Shown one piece after another: positions 1 through 8,732 of a stretch of 64,000 nucleotides of DNA. The notes under the pieces were generated by a model that saw only the letters and a list, made by a program, of their open reading frames with translations, did not search any database and was not told the origin of the DNA. Within the stretch, counting starts at the first letter, position 1; the number at the start of each line of letters is the position of its first letter. The position numbers and the translations under genes are program-made. Source of the stretch: Streptomyces carminius (GTDB taxonomy: Bacteria > Actinomycetota > Actinomycetes > Streptomycetales > Streptomycetaceae); NCBI RefSeq assembly GCF_002794255.1, contig NZ_PGGW01000061.1, positions 62,001-126,000 on the forward strand. Direction: 5' to 3'.

Positions 1-659
1 CCGGTCGCCCCGGTCGCCGTATGAAGGTAGACGACCAGCTCGCGCCGGCCGCCGCCGCCCTCGGGCGGCGGGGTCTCGTCCAGCAGCCGGCGCATCCGCC
101 GTACCGCCTCGGGCGAGGTACCGGCGGTGAGGACGGCGCCGTCGGCGGCCTCGGCCACCAGCCGCAGCGAGCGGGGGCCGCTCGCCCCGCCGAGCACGGC
201 GGGCACCTGTGGCGGCGGCCAGCCCAGCGCCACGCCGTCCAGCCGTACGTAGCGGCCGTCCACGGTGAGCCGCTCACCCCGCAGCAGGCCCCGCAGCGCG
301 TCGGTGTACTCGCGCAGCAGCGTCAGGGGCGACTCCGCCCGCACCCCGACCTGCCCCATCCAGTCCTGCACCCCGTGGCCGACGGCGAGGACGGCCCGCC
401 CGGGGAACATCCGGTGCACGGTGGCGGCCTCCATCGCGGTCAGCGCGACGTTCCGCAGCGGCACCGGCAGCAGGCCGACGCCGACGCGCAGCCGCTCCGT
501 CCAGGCCAGGGCGGCGGACGCGGCGGCGATGCCGCTCTCCAGGAAGCAGTCCTCCCACAGCCAGAGCTGCTCCAGCCCCGCCTCCTCCGCGGCGCGGGCG
601 ACGGAACGCAGTCGTTCGGGGGGCAGTTGGGGGCGGAATACCACGCCGAGAGAGACCAT
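1..659 (-). CDS. LLM-class F420/flavin-dependent oxidoreductase (C-terminus outside window)
   Basis: This is the first 219 residues of a luciferase-like monooxygenase family enzyme; these TIM-barrel enzymes use F420 or FMN to move hydride or oxygen. The visible N-terminus MVSLGVVFRPQLPPE, the segment TERLRVGVGLLPVPLRNV, the AVGHGVQDW motif and PAVLGGASGPRSLRL are typical of the F420-dependent LLM branch. The ATG at 659 is the natural start. The gene runs off the left edge, so its end and substrate are unknown. It is the next gene downstream of the WhiB-like gene, on the same strand, after a hairpin. Confidence 0.88.
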   Translation of the reverse strand, partial: MVSLGVVFRPQLPPERLRSVARAAEEAGLEQLWLWEDCFLESGIAAASAALAWTERLRVGVGLLPVPLRNVALTAMEAATVHRMFPGRAVLAVGHGVQDWMGQVGVRAESPLTLLREYTDALRGLLRGERLTVDGRYVRLDGVALGWPPPQVPAVLGGASGPRSLRLVAEAADGAVLTAGTSPEAVRRMRRLLDETPPPEGGGGRRELVVYLHTATGAT

Positions 660-709
660 GCCCTCTTCCTACCGGCCCGCCCCCGGCCGGGCAACGGGGG
701 CGCGCCCCC

Positions 710-729
710 GCATCGCCCGCGGGCGATGC
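710..729 (-). terminator. GC-rich hairpin downstream of the WhiB-like gene
   Basis: A perfect inverted repeat (GCATCGCCC at 710-718 and GGGCGATGC at 721-729) lies about 100 bp beyond the stop of the WhiB-like gene and before the oxidoreductase start. It fits the U-tract-poor hairpin terminators usual in Streptomyces. Confidence 0.45.
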
Positions 730-833
730 CCGATCCGTGCCCGTTCCCGGACGCTGCCGTACGCGGACGCGGTGGACGGTTGCCGCGCGGCCTGCCGACC
801 GCACACCCGCCCACCACGTCCCCCCACACCCCG

Positions 834-1121
834 TCAGGCCGATCTGGGCATGTCCTCCCCGTAACGGGCCTGCCGCTCGCCGCGCTTGAGACGGCGGCGC
901 TCCTCCTCCGACAGCCCGCCCCACACGCCGTAGCGCTCGTCGTGGGTGAGGGCGTACTCGAGGCACTCGACGCGGCCCTCGCAGGACTGGCAGATCCTCT
1001 TGGCCTCGACGGGCGTCCTGCCCGGCTCCGGGAAGAAGGGCTCGGACCCGATCTGCGCGCACAGGGCGCGCTCCCACCATCCGGGCAGCTGCCTCACCGG
1101 GCCGGAGTAATCGATTGCCAT
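834..1121 (-). CDS. WhiB-family iron-sulfur transcription factor
   Basis: A 95-residue WhiB-like (Wbl) protein. These small actinobacterial regulators bind a [4Fe-4S] cluster and act with sigma factors on development, redox or antibiotic-resistance genes. The four cluster cysteines are present (C21, C44, C47, C53; the last three as CxxCxxxxxC), followed by the GVWGG turn and the basic tail RRRLKRGERQAR. The N-terminus QLPGWWERALCAQ resembles WhiB itself more than WblE or WblC, but I cannot assign the orthologue. The start is ATG 1121. Direct repeats just upstream may control it. Confidence 0.94.
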   Translation of the reverse strand: MAIDYSGPVRQLPGWWERALCAQIGSEPFFPEPGRTPVEAKRICQSCEGRVECLEYALTHDERYGVWGGLSEEERRRLKRGERQARYGEDMPRSA

Positions 1122-1144
1122 GCGCGGCAGCCTGCCCGCCGCCG

Positions 1145-1173
1145 ATCAACGATCCATCAACGTCCGATCAACG
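1145..1173 (-). promoter_or_regulatory. Three direct repeats with 11-bp period upstream of the WhiB-like gene
   Basis: ATCAACG (CGTTGAT on the coding strand) occurs at 1145-1151, 1156-1162 and 1167-1173, exactly 11 bp apart, on one face of the helix and about 24 bp upstream of the ATG. Such phased repeats usually bind a regulator cooperatively. The cognate factor is unknown. Confidence 0.5.
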
Positions 1174-1353
1174 CCCGCCGGGTGCGGGCCGGGTGCCTCG
1201 GCCCGGACCGCGCCGCGCCGCCCGCCGCGAGCCCGGATCGCCACCCTCCCGAGGGCGGACGGACTGCCGGCCGGTCCTCATGGACGCCTCGTCCCCGCCA
1301 CCGGCCGCACGGCCTCGCGCGCCGACCCGCACCGCCCGGAGACGGGCGGCCCG

Positions 1354-1977
1354 CTACCGCGGGACGGTGAAGGTCCAGCCCTCGGCCCGCAGCCGCGGGA
1401 TGAGGGTGGCGACCGCCTCGACCGTCTGGCTGCGGTCCCCGCCCCCGTCGTGCAACAGGATGATTCCGCGCGGGACCACGCCGCTCATCCGGCGGACGAG
1501 CTCGTCGGCGCCCGGCGGCTCCCAGTCCCAGACGGAGAGCTGCCAGCCCAGCGGCCGCATGCCGAGCTCCCCGGCGACGCGGATGGTGCGGCCCCAGTGC
1601 CCGTAGGGCGCCCGGAAGAACGGGACCTCGGCCCCGGGCACCGCGGCCTCGATGGCGGCGAGCGTCCGCTCCAGATCGGCGCGGACCGCCTCGGGCTCCC
1701 ACTCCTCGAGGTCGTCGTGGTGGAAGGAGTGGTTGCCCAGCAGGTGCCCCTCGGCGACGATCCGCCGCACGATCTCGGGGTGGGCCTCCACCTGGGCGCC
1801 GACCAGGCAGAACACCGCCCGCACCCGCTCACGGGCGAGCACGTCCAGGAGCGCGGTCGTGTCGGGCGGGTCGGGGCCGTCGTCGAAGGTCAGGGCGACG
1901 GTACGGCCGGGCTCGTCCACGAGCTCGATCACGTCACCGCGGGAGAGGGAGAAGGTGCCGGTGCCCATGCCCGCCAT
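1354..1977 (-). CDS. Polysaccharide deacetylase (NodB fold, CE4)
   Basis: A 207-residue NodB-homology carbohydrate esterase, a family that removes N- or O-acetyl groups from chitin oligomers, peptidoglycan or xylan using a metal. All motifs are visible: TFDDGPD (motif 1, catalytic base and metal aspartate), the histidine metal motif in GNHSFHHDD (motif 2), RAPYGHWG (motif 3), LSVWDWEPPG (motif 4) and ILLHDGGG (motif 5). There is no signal peptide or membrane segment, so the protein is cytoplasmic or exported in an unusual way. Start may be ATG 1977 or ATG 1968 (MGTGTFSL). Confidence 0.9.
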   Translation of the reverse strand: MAGMGTGTFSLSRGDVIELVDEPGRTVALTFDDGPDPPDTTALLDVLARERVRAVFCLVGAQVEAHPEIVRRIVAEGHLLGNHSFHHDDLEEWEPEAVRADLERTLAAIEAAVPGAEVPFFRAPYGHWGRTIRVAGELGMRPLGWQLSVWDWEPPGADELVRRMSGVVPRGIILLHDGGGDRSQTVEAVATLIPRLRAEGWTFTVPR

Positions 1978-2036
1978 CCTGCCACCCGGCCCGGGGCGTC
2001 ACCCGGCTGTGCCCGCCCTTTGTCCGGCCCGTCCGC

Positions 2037-4238
2037 TCAGCCCGTGTGGTGGAAGCGCACCGGCTCGGCCAGGGCCGCCCGCGCGCCGTCGAAGTCCGCC
2101 AGCCGGGCGGCGACCGTGGCGGCGGCCAGACGTTCGGGGAGGGCCGCGGAGAACTTCAGGCCACGCACGGCCCGGGGGTCCACGTCGGGCAGGACGAACC
2201 GCTCGCCGATGCCGTCGAAGGCCGCGCGCCACATCCCGGGCGTCAGGTCCTCCCGCAGCCGCACGCAGCGGTCGTCCGGCCGCTGCACGGGATCGGCGAC
2301 CGACCGGAGGGTGGCGGCGAGGGTGGCGTTGGCCCGGTATCCGGCCCAGGTCCACCAGCACACGTCCTTTCCGGCCCGGGTGACCAGCGTTCCGCCCGGG
2401 TGCACGGTGTCCGCCGCCCCGGTCTCGCGTGCCTCGGCCAGCCGCGCCCCGGCACGCCGGGTGAGGGAGACCGGCGGATCGGTGCCGAGCAGCACCTCGC
2501 GCATGGCCCGGGTCAGTTCGTACGACAGCCCGGTGACGCCGCCGGTCATCCACTTGGCGACCCCGCCGCTGTCGGCGGGCTCGACGAAGACCCGTCTGCG
2601 CTTCCAGTCGACGAAGGTGACCTGCCAGCTCCGGCCGGCCAGCAGCAGCCTCCTCGGGCCGGGCCGCTCCTCGGTCAGCACGGAGGGATCGGTCCGGCCG
2701 ATCTCGGTCCGGCCGGACAGCACGGTGAACTGCGGCGGCGCGGTGAAGGAGGCGGTCAGCTCCATGAAGTGCCGCCGCCCGAAGCGGCGTTCCGCCTCGG
2801 GGCCGACGAACAGCATGCCGCCGTCCTCCTGGAGGAAGCCCTCCGCCAGCAGGTGCCGCAGGACGGGGGACGCCGAGCGGTCGAAGGGGGCGAGCCCGTT
2901 CCACTGCTCGGGCCACAGCCGGTCGCCGAGCCGGTGCTGCTGGAGGGTGACGGCGAGGAGCTGCTGCGCGACGAGGTGACGCGGTTCGGGCGGCGCGGTC
3001 ACCGGTTCGACCCAGCCGCGCCCCCACAGCGTCAGGAGGCCCGCGGCCTGCAGCAGGGCGTCCTCCTCGGTGGCCAGGAACAGGCAGTTGCGCACGGTGT
3101 CGGCGCGGCGGCCGGTGCGGCCGATGCGCTGGAGGAACGAGGCGACGGTGGTGGGCGAGTCGATCTGGACGACGCGGTCGAGGTCGCCGACGTCGATGCC
3201 CAGTTCCAGGGTGGAGGTGGAGACGATGACGCAGTCCCGTGCCTCGGCGAACGCCTGCTCGGAGCGGGCGCGCTCGTCGGCGGAGAGGGAGGCGTGGGAG
3301 AGGAAGACGGTCACCTCGCGTGCCCGCAGGGCCGCGCCGAGCTGTTCGACCCGGCTGCGCGAGTCGCAGAACACCAGCCGCTTCTCGCCCCGATGGAGGG
3401 CCGCGATCAGTTTGGCGGCGTTCTCCAGCGACCCGACGTAGTCCAGTTCGACCTCGCCCGCGGGCCGGGTCTGCCCGGAACCGGCGGGTGCCCCGGAACC
3501 GGCGGGTGCGGCGGGGGCCTCCGGGGCGACGACCCGCCCGGGCCGTACGCCCCTGCCCGCCCCCTGCAGCCACTCCAGCAGGTGGCGGGGGTTGCCCACG
3601 GTGGCCGACAGGCCGATCCGCTGGATCGGCCGCCCGGCGATCCGCTCCAGCCGCTCCAACACGGCGAGCAGGTGCCAGCCCCGGTCGTCACCCGCGAAGG
3701 CGTGCACCTCGTCGACGACGACCGCCCGCAGGCCGCCCAGCAGGTGCGCGTGGTCGGTCTTGACGCCGATCAGCATCGCCTCCAGGGACTCCGGCGTGGT
3801 GAGCAGGATGTCCGGCGGGTCGGTGCGGATGCGCTGCCGCCGTGACTCGCTGGTGTCGCCGTGCCAGAGTTCGGCGCGCCGCCCCAGCCACCGGGCGTAG
3901 GAGTCGACGCGGGTGACGAGGTTGTTGAGCAACGCCCGGAGCGGACACAGGTACAGCACCGAGGCGCCGGTCCACTTCTTCTCCGCCATCGCGGACAGCA
4001 GCGGGAAACAGGCGGCCTCGGTCTTGCCGCCGGCGGTCGGAGCGAGCAGGACGGTGTCCTCGCCGTCCAGCAGCGGCGCGATCGCCGCCTTCTGCAGAGG
4101 CCGCAGGTCGGGCCAGCCGAGGGTGTTGACGATGTGGTGCAGGACGACGGGGTCGAGCCGGTCGAGGGGATCCGCCGCCCCCGCCGTGCCCGCCGTGTCC
4201 CGGGTGGTGCGGGTGCCGTCGCCGTCCCCTGCCATCAC
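2037..4238 (-). CDS. brxHI: BREX type 2 Lhr-like DEAD/DEAH helicase BrxHI
   Basis: A 733-residue superfamily 2 helicase. Motifs in order are Walker A in LLAPTAGGKTEAA, TTPESLE, Walker B DEVH in VVVDEVHAF, SATVGNP, the second RecA domain LVFCDSRSRVEQL, and motif VI QRIGRTGRR. The Lhr-like architecture and its place next to brxD and pglZ identify it as BrxHI, the helicase of BREX type 2 (Pgl) systems. The start is GTG 4238, overlapping the brxD stop by 4 bp (GTGA), or ATG 4235. It is the last gene of the minus-strand locus. Its role in BREX is known only in outline. Confidence 0.92.
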   Translation of the reverse strand: MMAGDGDGTRTTRDTAGTAGAADPLDRLDPVVLHHIVNTLGWPDLRPLQKAAIAPLLDGEDTVLLAPTAGGKTEAACFPLLSAMAEKKWTGASVLYLCPLRALLNNLVTRVDSYARWLGRRAELWHGDTSESRRQRIRTDPPDILLTTPESLEAMLIGVKTDHAHLLGGLRAVVVDEVHAFAGDDRGWHLLAVLERLERIAGRPIQRIGLSATVGNPRHLLEWLQGAGRGVRPGRVVAPEAPAAPAGSGAPAGSGQTRPAGEVELDYVGSLENAAKLIAALHRGEKRLVFCDSRSRVEQLGAALRAREVTVFLSHASLSADERARSEQAFAEARDCVIVSTSTLELGIDVGDLDRVVQIDSPTTVASFLQRIGRTGRRADTVRNCLFLATEEDALLQAAGLLTLWGRGWVEPVTAPPEPRHLVAQQLLAVTLQQHRLGDRLWPEQWNGLAPFDRSASPVLRHLLAEGFLQEDGGMLFVGPEAERRFGRRHFMELTASFTAPPQFTVLSGRTEIGRTDPSVLTEERPGPRRLLLAGRSWQVTFVDWKRRRVFVEPADSGGVAKWMTGGVTGLSYELTRAMREVLLGTDPPVSLTRRAGARLAEARETGAADTVHPGGTLVTRAGKDVCWWTWAGYRANATLAATLRSVADPVQRPDDRCVRLREDLTPGMWRAAFDGIGERFVLPDVDPRAVRGLKFSAALPERLAAATVAARLADFDGARAALAEPVRFHHTG

Positions 4239-5566
4239 AGCTCCAGGTCGACGTCGTCGGCGGAGGCCGCCGCCAGGTTCCGCTCCACCTCGGTGAGTTC
4301 GCTGCTCGCGACGGTCAGCTTGTAGTGCCGCCGGGGGTCGAAGTCCTCGAACTGGTCGACGCGGTCGAGGACGTCCCCCACGAGCTTCTTCAGGAACAGC
4401 CGGGGCGCCACCCCGACCTTCCCGCCCAGCGCCCCGCCGACCGCCCGTGCCAGGTCGGCGACGTAGGCGTCGTCCACGACCGCCCCGATCCGCTCCGGCG
4501 CGGCGGCCCCGGCCGCGTACAGGTCACGGATGGCGGCGCCGAGGCCCACCAGCGACTCCTGGGTGAAGCCGGGCAGCCGGACCTGGACGGCGCGGGGGTT
4601 GTCGAAGCGCGGGTCGGTGGTGAAGTCGGTGGCCAGCCGCTGGGCGAGCGGCGCGAGCCGCTGGACGCCCTGCTGCCCGTCGTAGAAGGCGGGGGTGCCG
4701 GTGATCACCAGGTACAGGCCGGGGAAGCGCCCGGAGTGCACCTCGTCGATGAGCTGCCGCAGCGCGTTGAGGGCCTTGTCGCGGGCGTCGGAGCGCACCC
4801 GCTGGAGGGTCTCCACCTCGTCGAGGACGACGAACAGCCCGGTGTGCCCGGAGTCGCGCAGCACGGTCAGCAGCCCCTGGAGGAAGCCGAGGGCGCCGAA
4901 GTGGTCGAGGTCGCCGCGCACCCCGGCGGCCCGCCGCGCGGCGGCGGCGACGTGCGGCTGCCCGCCGAGCCAGGCCAGTACGGCCGCGGCGGTCGGCTCG
5001 TCGCCGCCGGCGAGGGCGGCCCGGTGGCCGCGCAGTGCCGTGGCGAAGGACGGCGCGTGCCGGGAGACCTCGGCGAGCCGCGCCACGAGCAGCTTCTCCA
5101 CCTCGCCGGGCAGTTCCTCCTCGGTTGCGCCGGCCGCGAGGGCGTCCTCCTCCAGCGCGTAGAACCAGGCATCGACGACGGGCCGCAGGGCGCTGGGCGG
5201 AAAACTGGAGGTGGCGAGCCGTTCGGTGAGGCGCCGGTAGACCGTCTCCAACCGGTGCAGGGGCGTCTCGTTCTCCGAGACCTGGATCTCGGCGACGGCG
5301 AAGTTGCGCCGCTTGGCCCGCTCTCCCAGCCAGCGGGTGAAGAACGTCTTGCCCGATCCGTACTCACCGCGCACGGCCTTGAACACGGCCCCGCCGGAGG
5401 CGACCGCATCCAGCTCCGCGTCGAGGGCCGCCTCGAACCGGTCGAGTCCGGTGGCCAGCAGGTCGAGTCCGCTCTCGGGGACGGCACCGCGCCGCAGCGC
5501 GTCGATGACGGTGCGGCGGCGCGCGGCGCTCACCTGTGCGGGGCGCTTGGGTCCGGTGGTGCTCAC
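4235..5566 (-). CDS. brxD: BREX type 2 P-loop ATPase BrxD
   Basis: A 443-residue AAA-type ATPase. Walker A is GEYGSGKT (residues 67-74) and Walker B is in LFVVLDEVETLQRVRSDA; the end KLTVASSELTEVERNLAA is typical of BrxD. Its place between brxHI and pglZ supports BrxD of BREX type 2. I chose GTG 5566 (VSTTGPKRPAQ), since the frame upstream turns into low-complexity antisense of the DUF262 gene. It is translationally coupled to brxHI. The next Pgl gene, pglZ, lies 3.3 kb upstream because a divergent two-gene cassette intervenes, so brxD must have its own promoter or rely on read-through. Confidence 0.9.
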   Translation of the reverse strand: MSTTGPKRPAQVSAARRRTVIDALRRGAVPESGLDLLATGLDRFEAALDAELDAVASGGAVFKAVRGEYGSGKTFFTRWLGERAKRRNFAVAEIQVSENETPLHRLETVYRRLTERLATSSFPPSALRPVVDAWFYALEEDALAAGATEEELPGEVEKLLVARLAEVSRHAPSFATALRGHRAALAGGDEPTAAAVLAWLGGQPHVAAAARRAAGVRGDLDHFGALGFLQGLLTVLRDSGHTGLFVVLDEVETLQRVRSDARDKALNALRQLIDEVHSGRFPGLYLVITGTPAFYDGQQGVQRLAPLAQRLATDFTTDPRFDNPRAVQVRLPGFTQESLVGLGAAIRDLYAAGAAAPERIGAVVDDAYVADLARAVGGALGGKVGVAPRLFLKKLVGDVLDRVDQFEDFDPRRHYKLTVASSELTEVERNLAAASADDVDLEL

Positions 5567-5593
5567 GGCTTCCAGTCTTCCACCTGCCGGCAC

Positions 5594-5615
5594 GCCCCCG
5601 TACGGGATTCGAACC
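5594..5615 (-). other. Short tRNA T-arm/3'-end-like sequence
   Basis: Read on the minus strand this stretch gives GGTTCGAATCCC followed by GTACGGGGGC, matching the T-loop plus acceptor 3' side of a bacterial tRNA. No matching 5' half exists upstream, so it is not a tRNA gene. Such fragments can be attachment-site remnants, and this one lies exactly at the brxD/DUF262 boundary. It could be chance. Confidence 0.25.
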
Positions 5616-5671
5616 GGCCGGCGATCACGGCGGAGTTCTCGGCGTCCTTCCGCCCTACTTTCGCGAATCGG

Positions 5672-5700
5672 TTGACGGTGACCCAGGACATTGCTGGAAT
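5672..5700 (+). promoter_or_regulatory. Candidate promoter of the DUF262/CBS-HEPN cassette
   Basis: TTGACG (5672-5677) and TGGAAT (5695-5700) are separated by 17 bp and lie 38 bp upstream of the DUF262 start. The -35 is good and the -10 weak. The region is visibly less GC-rich than its surroundings. Confidence 0.4.
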
Positions 5701-5737
5701 CACTCTCTGTGCAGACGGCAGGGCGGGAGAGGTCCAG

Positions 5738-7555
5738 GTGGCAGCGCTCGACAACGTGAAGCTCAAGGACGTACTGGTGGAGGTCGCCTCCGGGGCACTC
5801 CAACTGCCGGACTTCCAGCGGAGCTGGAAGTGGGGCGACGACCGGATCCGGGCGATCATCGCCACCGTGACGCTCGACTATCCGCTGGGCGTGGTGATGA
5901 CGCTGCAGACGGGCGGCACGAGCCGGTTCCGTTCGCGGACCCTGACCGGCGCGCGGCCCGAGGGCGATCCGAGCCCCGAACTCCTGCTGCTGGACGGGCA
6001 GCAGCGGCTCACCTCGCTGTTCCAGGCCCTGTGCCTGGATGTCCCCGTGGAGACCTCGGACGCCCGCGGCAAGCCCATCCAGCGCTGGTACTACGTCGAT
6101 ATCGCCAAGGCGGTCGGCCCGCCCGCGGAGCGCGACGAGGCGATCGTGTCGGTACCGGCGGACAAGGTGCTGCGCACCGACTTCAACCGCACGGTGGTGC
6201 TCGACCTGCGCACGGTCGAGGACGAGTGCGCGGCCGGGCTCTTCCCCCTCCACTTCGTCTTCGACGCCCAGCGGGTGAACAGTTGGAAGAGGGCGTACAT
6301 CAAGGCCGACGAGGACCGGAACTGGGACCTGTGGGGCCAGTTCGACGATCTCGTCCTCCAGCAGGTCCGCACCTTCCAGGTGCCGATGATCCGCCTGGCC
6401 GCCTCCACCTCCATGGACGCCGTGTGCGCCGTGTTCGAGCGCGTCAACCAGGGCGGGGTCCCCCTCAACGTCTTCGAGCTGCTCACCGCCACCTACGCCG
6501 GCGACCAGGAGTACGTGAACCGGACCGGCGACTACTACCAGCTTCCCGAGGTGTGGCGCGAGATCAAGCAGGGTCTCGCGGGCAGGTACCCCGTGTTCGG
6601 GCGTCCGGAGATCGGCCTCGAGAACGGTCTCAGCAGCAGCGACTTCCTGCAGGCCATCGCACTGGTGCGCACCTGGGAGCGGAAGCAGTCCGGTGCCGGC
6701 ACCGCGGTGTCGTGCAAGCGGCGTGACCTGTTGGACCTCCCCCTGGCCGACTTCGTCCGTCTGGCGCCCCAGCTCGCCGACGCCTTCGCCTGGGTGGGCG
6801 ACTTCCTGGAACGGCAGTGCATCGTCCGCCCCAACGATCTGCCCTACAAGACCCAACTCGTCCCGCTCGCGGCCGTCCGAGCCATCCTCGGCAGGGCGAC
6901 GGACAGCCTCGAGGCGGAGGAGAAGATCGAGCAGTGGTACTGGTGCGGGGTGCTCGGGGAGATGTACGGCGGCTCCACGGAGACGCGCTTCACCCGTGAT
7001 GTCGAGCAGCTCGTCACCTGGGTCCGGCGGGAGGACCGCGCGCCCGACACCGTCGCGGACGCGTTCTTCTTCGCCGACCGCCTCGACAACCTCACCACCC
7101 GCAACAGCGCCGCCTACAAGGGGATCTACGCGCTGCTGATCAAGCAGGGCGCGGTGGACTGGCACTTCACGGGCGCTCCGCTCAGCCCTGGGCGGCTGGA
7201 CGAGTACAGCGTCAACATCCGGCAGATCTTCCCCAAGGCGTGGTTCCGGCGGGGCAACGGCCAGAATCTGCCGGAGAACTCGATCGTGAACAAGACCCCG
7301 CTGTCCTACCGTGCCTCGATGGACATGGTCGGAGCACCGGCGTCCTACCTGCCGACGCTGATCGCCGCCTCCGACATGCGCCCCGAGTGGTTCGACGACG
7401 TGCTCACCACCCACCTGATCGACCCGGAGGCACTGCGCGCCAACGACTACGAGCGCTTCTACCAGGACCGCTCCCGGCAGTTGCAGGACCTGGTGCACGC
7501 CGCCATGGGCAAGAAGACCATGCTGCGTGACCTCACGGAGGGCGACGCCCGATGA
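5738..7555 (+). CDS. DUF262 (GmrS/ParB-like) protein embedded in the BREX locus
   Basis: A 605-residue protein with an N-terminal DUF262 domain, a ParB/sulfiredoxin-fold NTPase-nuclease module found in GmrSD type IV restriction enzymes and other anti-phage proteins. The signatures are LPDFQRSWKW near residues 24-33 and LLLLDGQQRLTSL with DGQQR at residues 86-90, followed by FERVNQGGVPLNVFELLTA, also a DUF262 hallmark. I see no C-terminal HNH (DUF1524) motif, so the effector half seen in GmrSD seems absent or replaced. The start is GTG 5738 behind GGGAGAGG. It overlaps the next gene by 4 bp (ATGA), so the two are coupled. It is divergent from brxD. A defence role is inferred from family and position. 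Confidence 0.85.
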   Translation: MAALDNVKLKDVLVEVASGALQLPDFQRSWKWGDDRIRAIIATVTLDYPLGVVMTLQTGGTSRFRSRTLTGARPEGDPSPELLLLDGQQRLTSLFQALCLDVPVETSDARGKPIQRWYYVDIAKAVGPPAERDEAIVSVPADKVLRTDFNRTVVLDLRTVEDECAAGLFPLHFVFDAQRVNSWKRAYIKADEDRNWDLWGQFDDLVLQQVRTFQVPMIRLAASTSMDAVCAVFERVNQGGVPLNVFELLTATYAGDQEYVNRTGDYYQLPEVWREIKQGLAGRYPVFGRPEIGLENGLSSSDFLQAIALVRTWERKQSGAGTAVSCKRRDLLDLPLADFVRLAPQLADAFAWVGDFLERQCIVRPNDLPYKTQLVPLAAVRAILGRATDSLEAEEKIEQWYWCGVLGEMYGGSTETRFTRDVEQLVTWVRREDRAPDTVADAFFFADRLDNLTTRNSAAYKGIYALLIKQGAVDWHFTGAPLSPGRLDEYSVNIRQIFPKAWFRRGNGQNLPENSIVNKTPLSYRASMDMVGAPASYLPTLIAASDMRPEWFDDVLTTHLIDPEALRANDYERFYQDRSRQLQDLVHAAMGKKTMLRDLTEGDAR

Positions 7556-8619
7556 CGGCCGGGCCGGACGAACAGGACCTCGCCTCGCTCAAGGGCAGGA
7601 CCATGCCCGTGCGGGACATACTCGACCTGTTCCGGGTCAGGGTCCGCGACCACCGGTCGGTGCACCTGATCTCGCAGGCGCTGAGGGACGCCGGGCTGAC
7701 GACGCTGCCGGACTTCGCCGTCTGCGGCCTGCGCAGCAACGTCGACGTGGTGCCGCTGACGGCCGTCCCCGCCCGGGCCACGCCCGCCGGAACGGGGGGC
7801 GAGGACGAAGACGGGAACGGGGACGGGGACGAGGAGGCGCTGCCCTCGCACGCCCTTCCGCAGCGCCTGCTGCTCGGCGACATTCCGTCGGCCAGGCGCG
7901 GGGTGGTGAGCGTCAACCCCGGGACTCCGCTGGCACAGGCCACCTTCCTGATGCGGACCGAGGCCGTCTCGCAGGTGCCGGTGACCACCGGTATGGCGCA
8001 GATCCACGGGGTGGTCACCTGGGGGTCCGTGGCCCGGATGTACGAGGCGGGCAAACCTCCGATGCTGGACAACGCGATGGAGAAGGACTCCCTGCCGCTC
8101 TCCGACGCCCGTCAGGAACTCTTCGCCGCCCTCCCGGTGATCAGGGAGCACGGCTACCTCCTCGTCCGCGGCGACGACGGCTGTCTGTCGGGCATCGTGA
8201 CCGCGGCGGACGTCACGGAACGCTTCGAGGGGGCGGCGCGGCCCTTCTTCATCGTCGGCGAGATCGAGTCCCTGCTCCGCCGCTGTCTGGGCGCGGCCCT
8301 GGACCAGGAGGCCATCAAGGCGGTCCAGACGAACAAGAAGGCGGAACACCGTACCGGTCAGGTGTCGGACCTGATGTTCGGCGACTACCTGAGGCTCCTG
8401 GACGGCGAGCAGCCGAAGCAGTCGCTGGCCGAGCGGGCGGACCGGAACTGGGAGGCCCTGAAGTGGCCGAACATGCCCCGGGAGCAGTTCATCGGCCGCC
8501 TGAAGCGGGTGAAGGACATCCGCAACCGGATCGCCCACTTCGACGAGAAACCGCTTCCGGAGCAGATGATCGAGGAGTTGACGACCTTCGCCAAGGTGCT
8601 GCGGGCCTTCGCCCCGTGA
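7552..8619 (+). CDS. CBS-domain protein with C-terminal HEPN-like RNase motif
   Basis: A 355-residue protein that I do not recognise as a named family. Residues about 100-225 look like a CBS pair (GVVSVNPGTPLAQATFLM, QVPVTTGMAQIHGVVTWGSV, then HGYLLVRGDDGCLSGIVTAADV), which usually binds adenine nucleotides. The C-terminal 125 residues are helical and carry RNRIAH at 324-329, matching the R-x4-6-H active site of HEPN ribonucleases; the segment resembles Swt1/RiboL-PSP-type HEPN domains. A nucleotide-sensing module joined to an RNase suggests a toxin-like effector switched by a ligand, with the coupled DUF262 protein as sensor or partner. Function is inferred, not known. Confidence 0.78.
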   Translation: MTAGPDEQDLASLKGRTMPVRDILDLFRVRVRDHRSVHLISQALRDAGLTTLPDFAVCGLRSNVDVVPLTAVPARATPAGTGGEDEDGNGDGDEEALPSHALPQRLLLGDIPSARRGVVSVNPGTPLAQATFLMRTEAVSQVPVTTGMAQIHGVVTWGSVARMYEAGKPPMLDNAMEKDSLPLSDARQELFAALPVIREHGYLLVRGDDGCLSGIVTAADVTERFEGAARPFFIVGEIESLLRRCLGAALDQEAIKAVQTNKKAEHRTGQVSDLMFGDYLRLLDGEQPKQSLAERADRNWEALKWPNMPREQFIGRLKRVKDIRNRIAHFDEKPLPEQMIEELTTFAKVLRAFAP

Positions 8620-8732
8620 CGCCGTTTGCAAGCCGCTGACCGGCGCCTTCCGGCAGGACGCTCACGGGCGGGGGGCCGGCTCCCGGGCAGGCCCTGAGGG
8701 CCGCTCCCCGAGCCCGCGACCGTCTCCGTACG

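Noticed and set aside
5575..5690. A complete tRNA gene around the GGTTCGAATCCC motif
   Set aside because: No D-arm, anticodon stem or 5' acceptor strand matches upstream; only a T-arm-like end is present.
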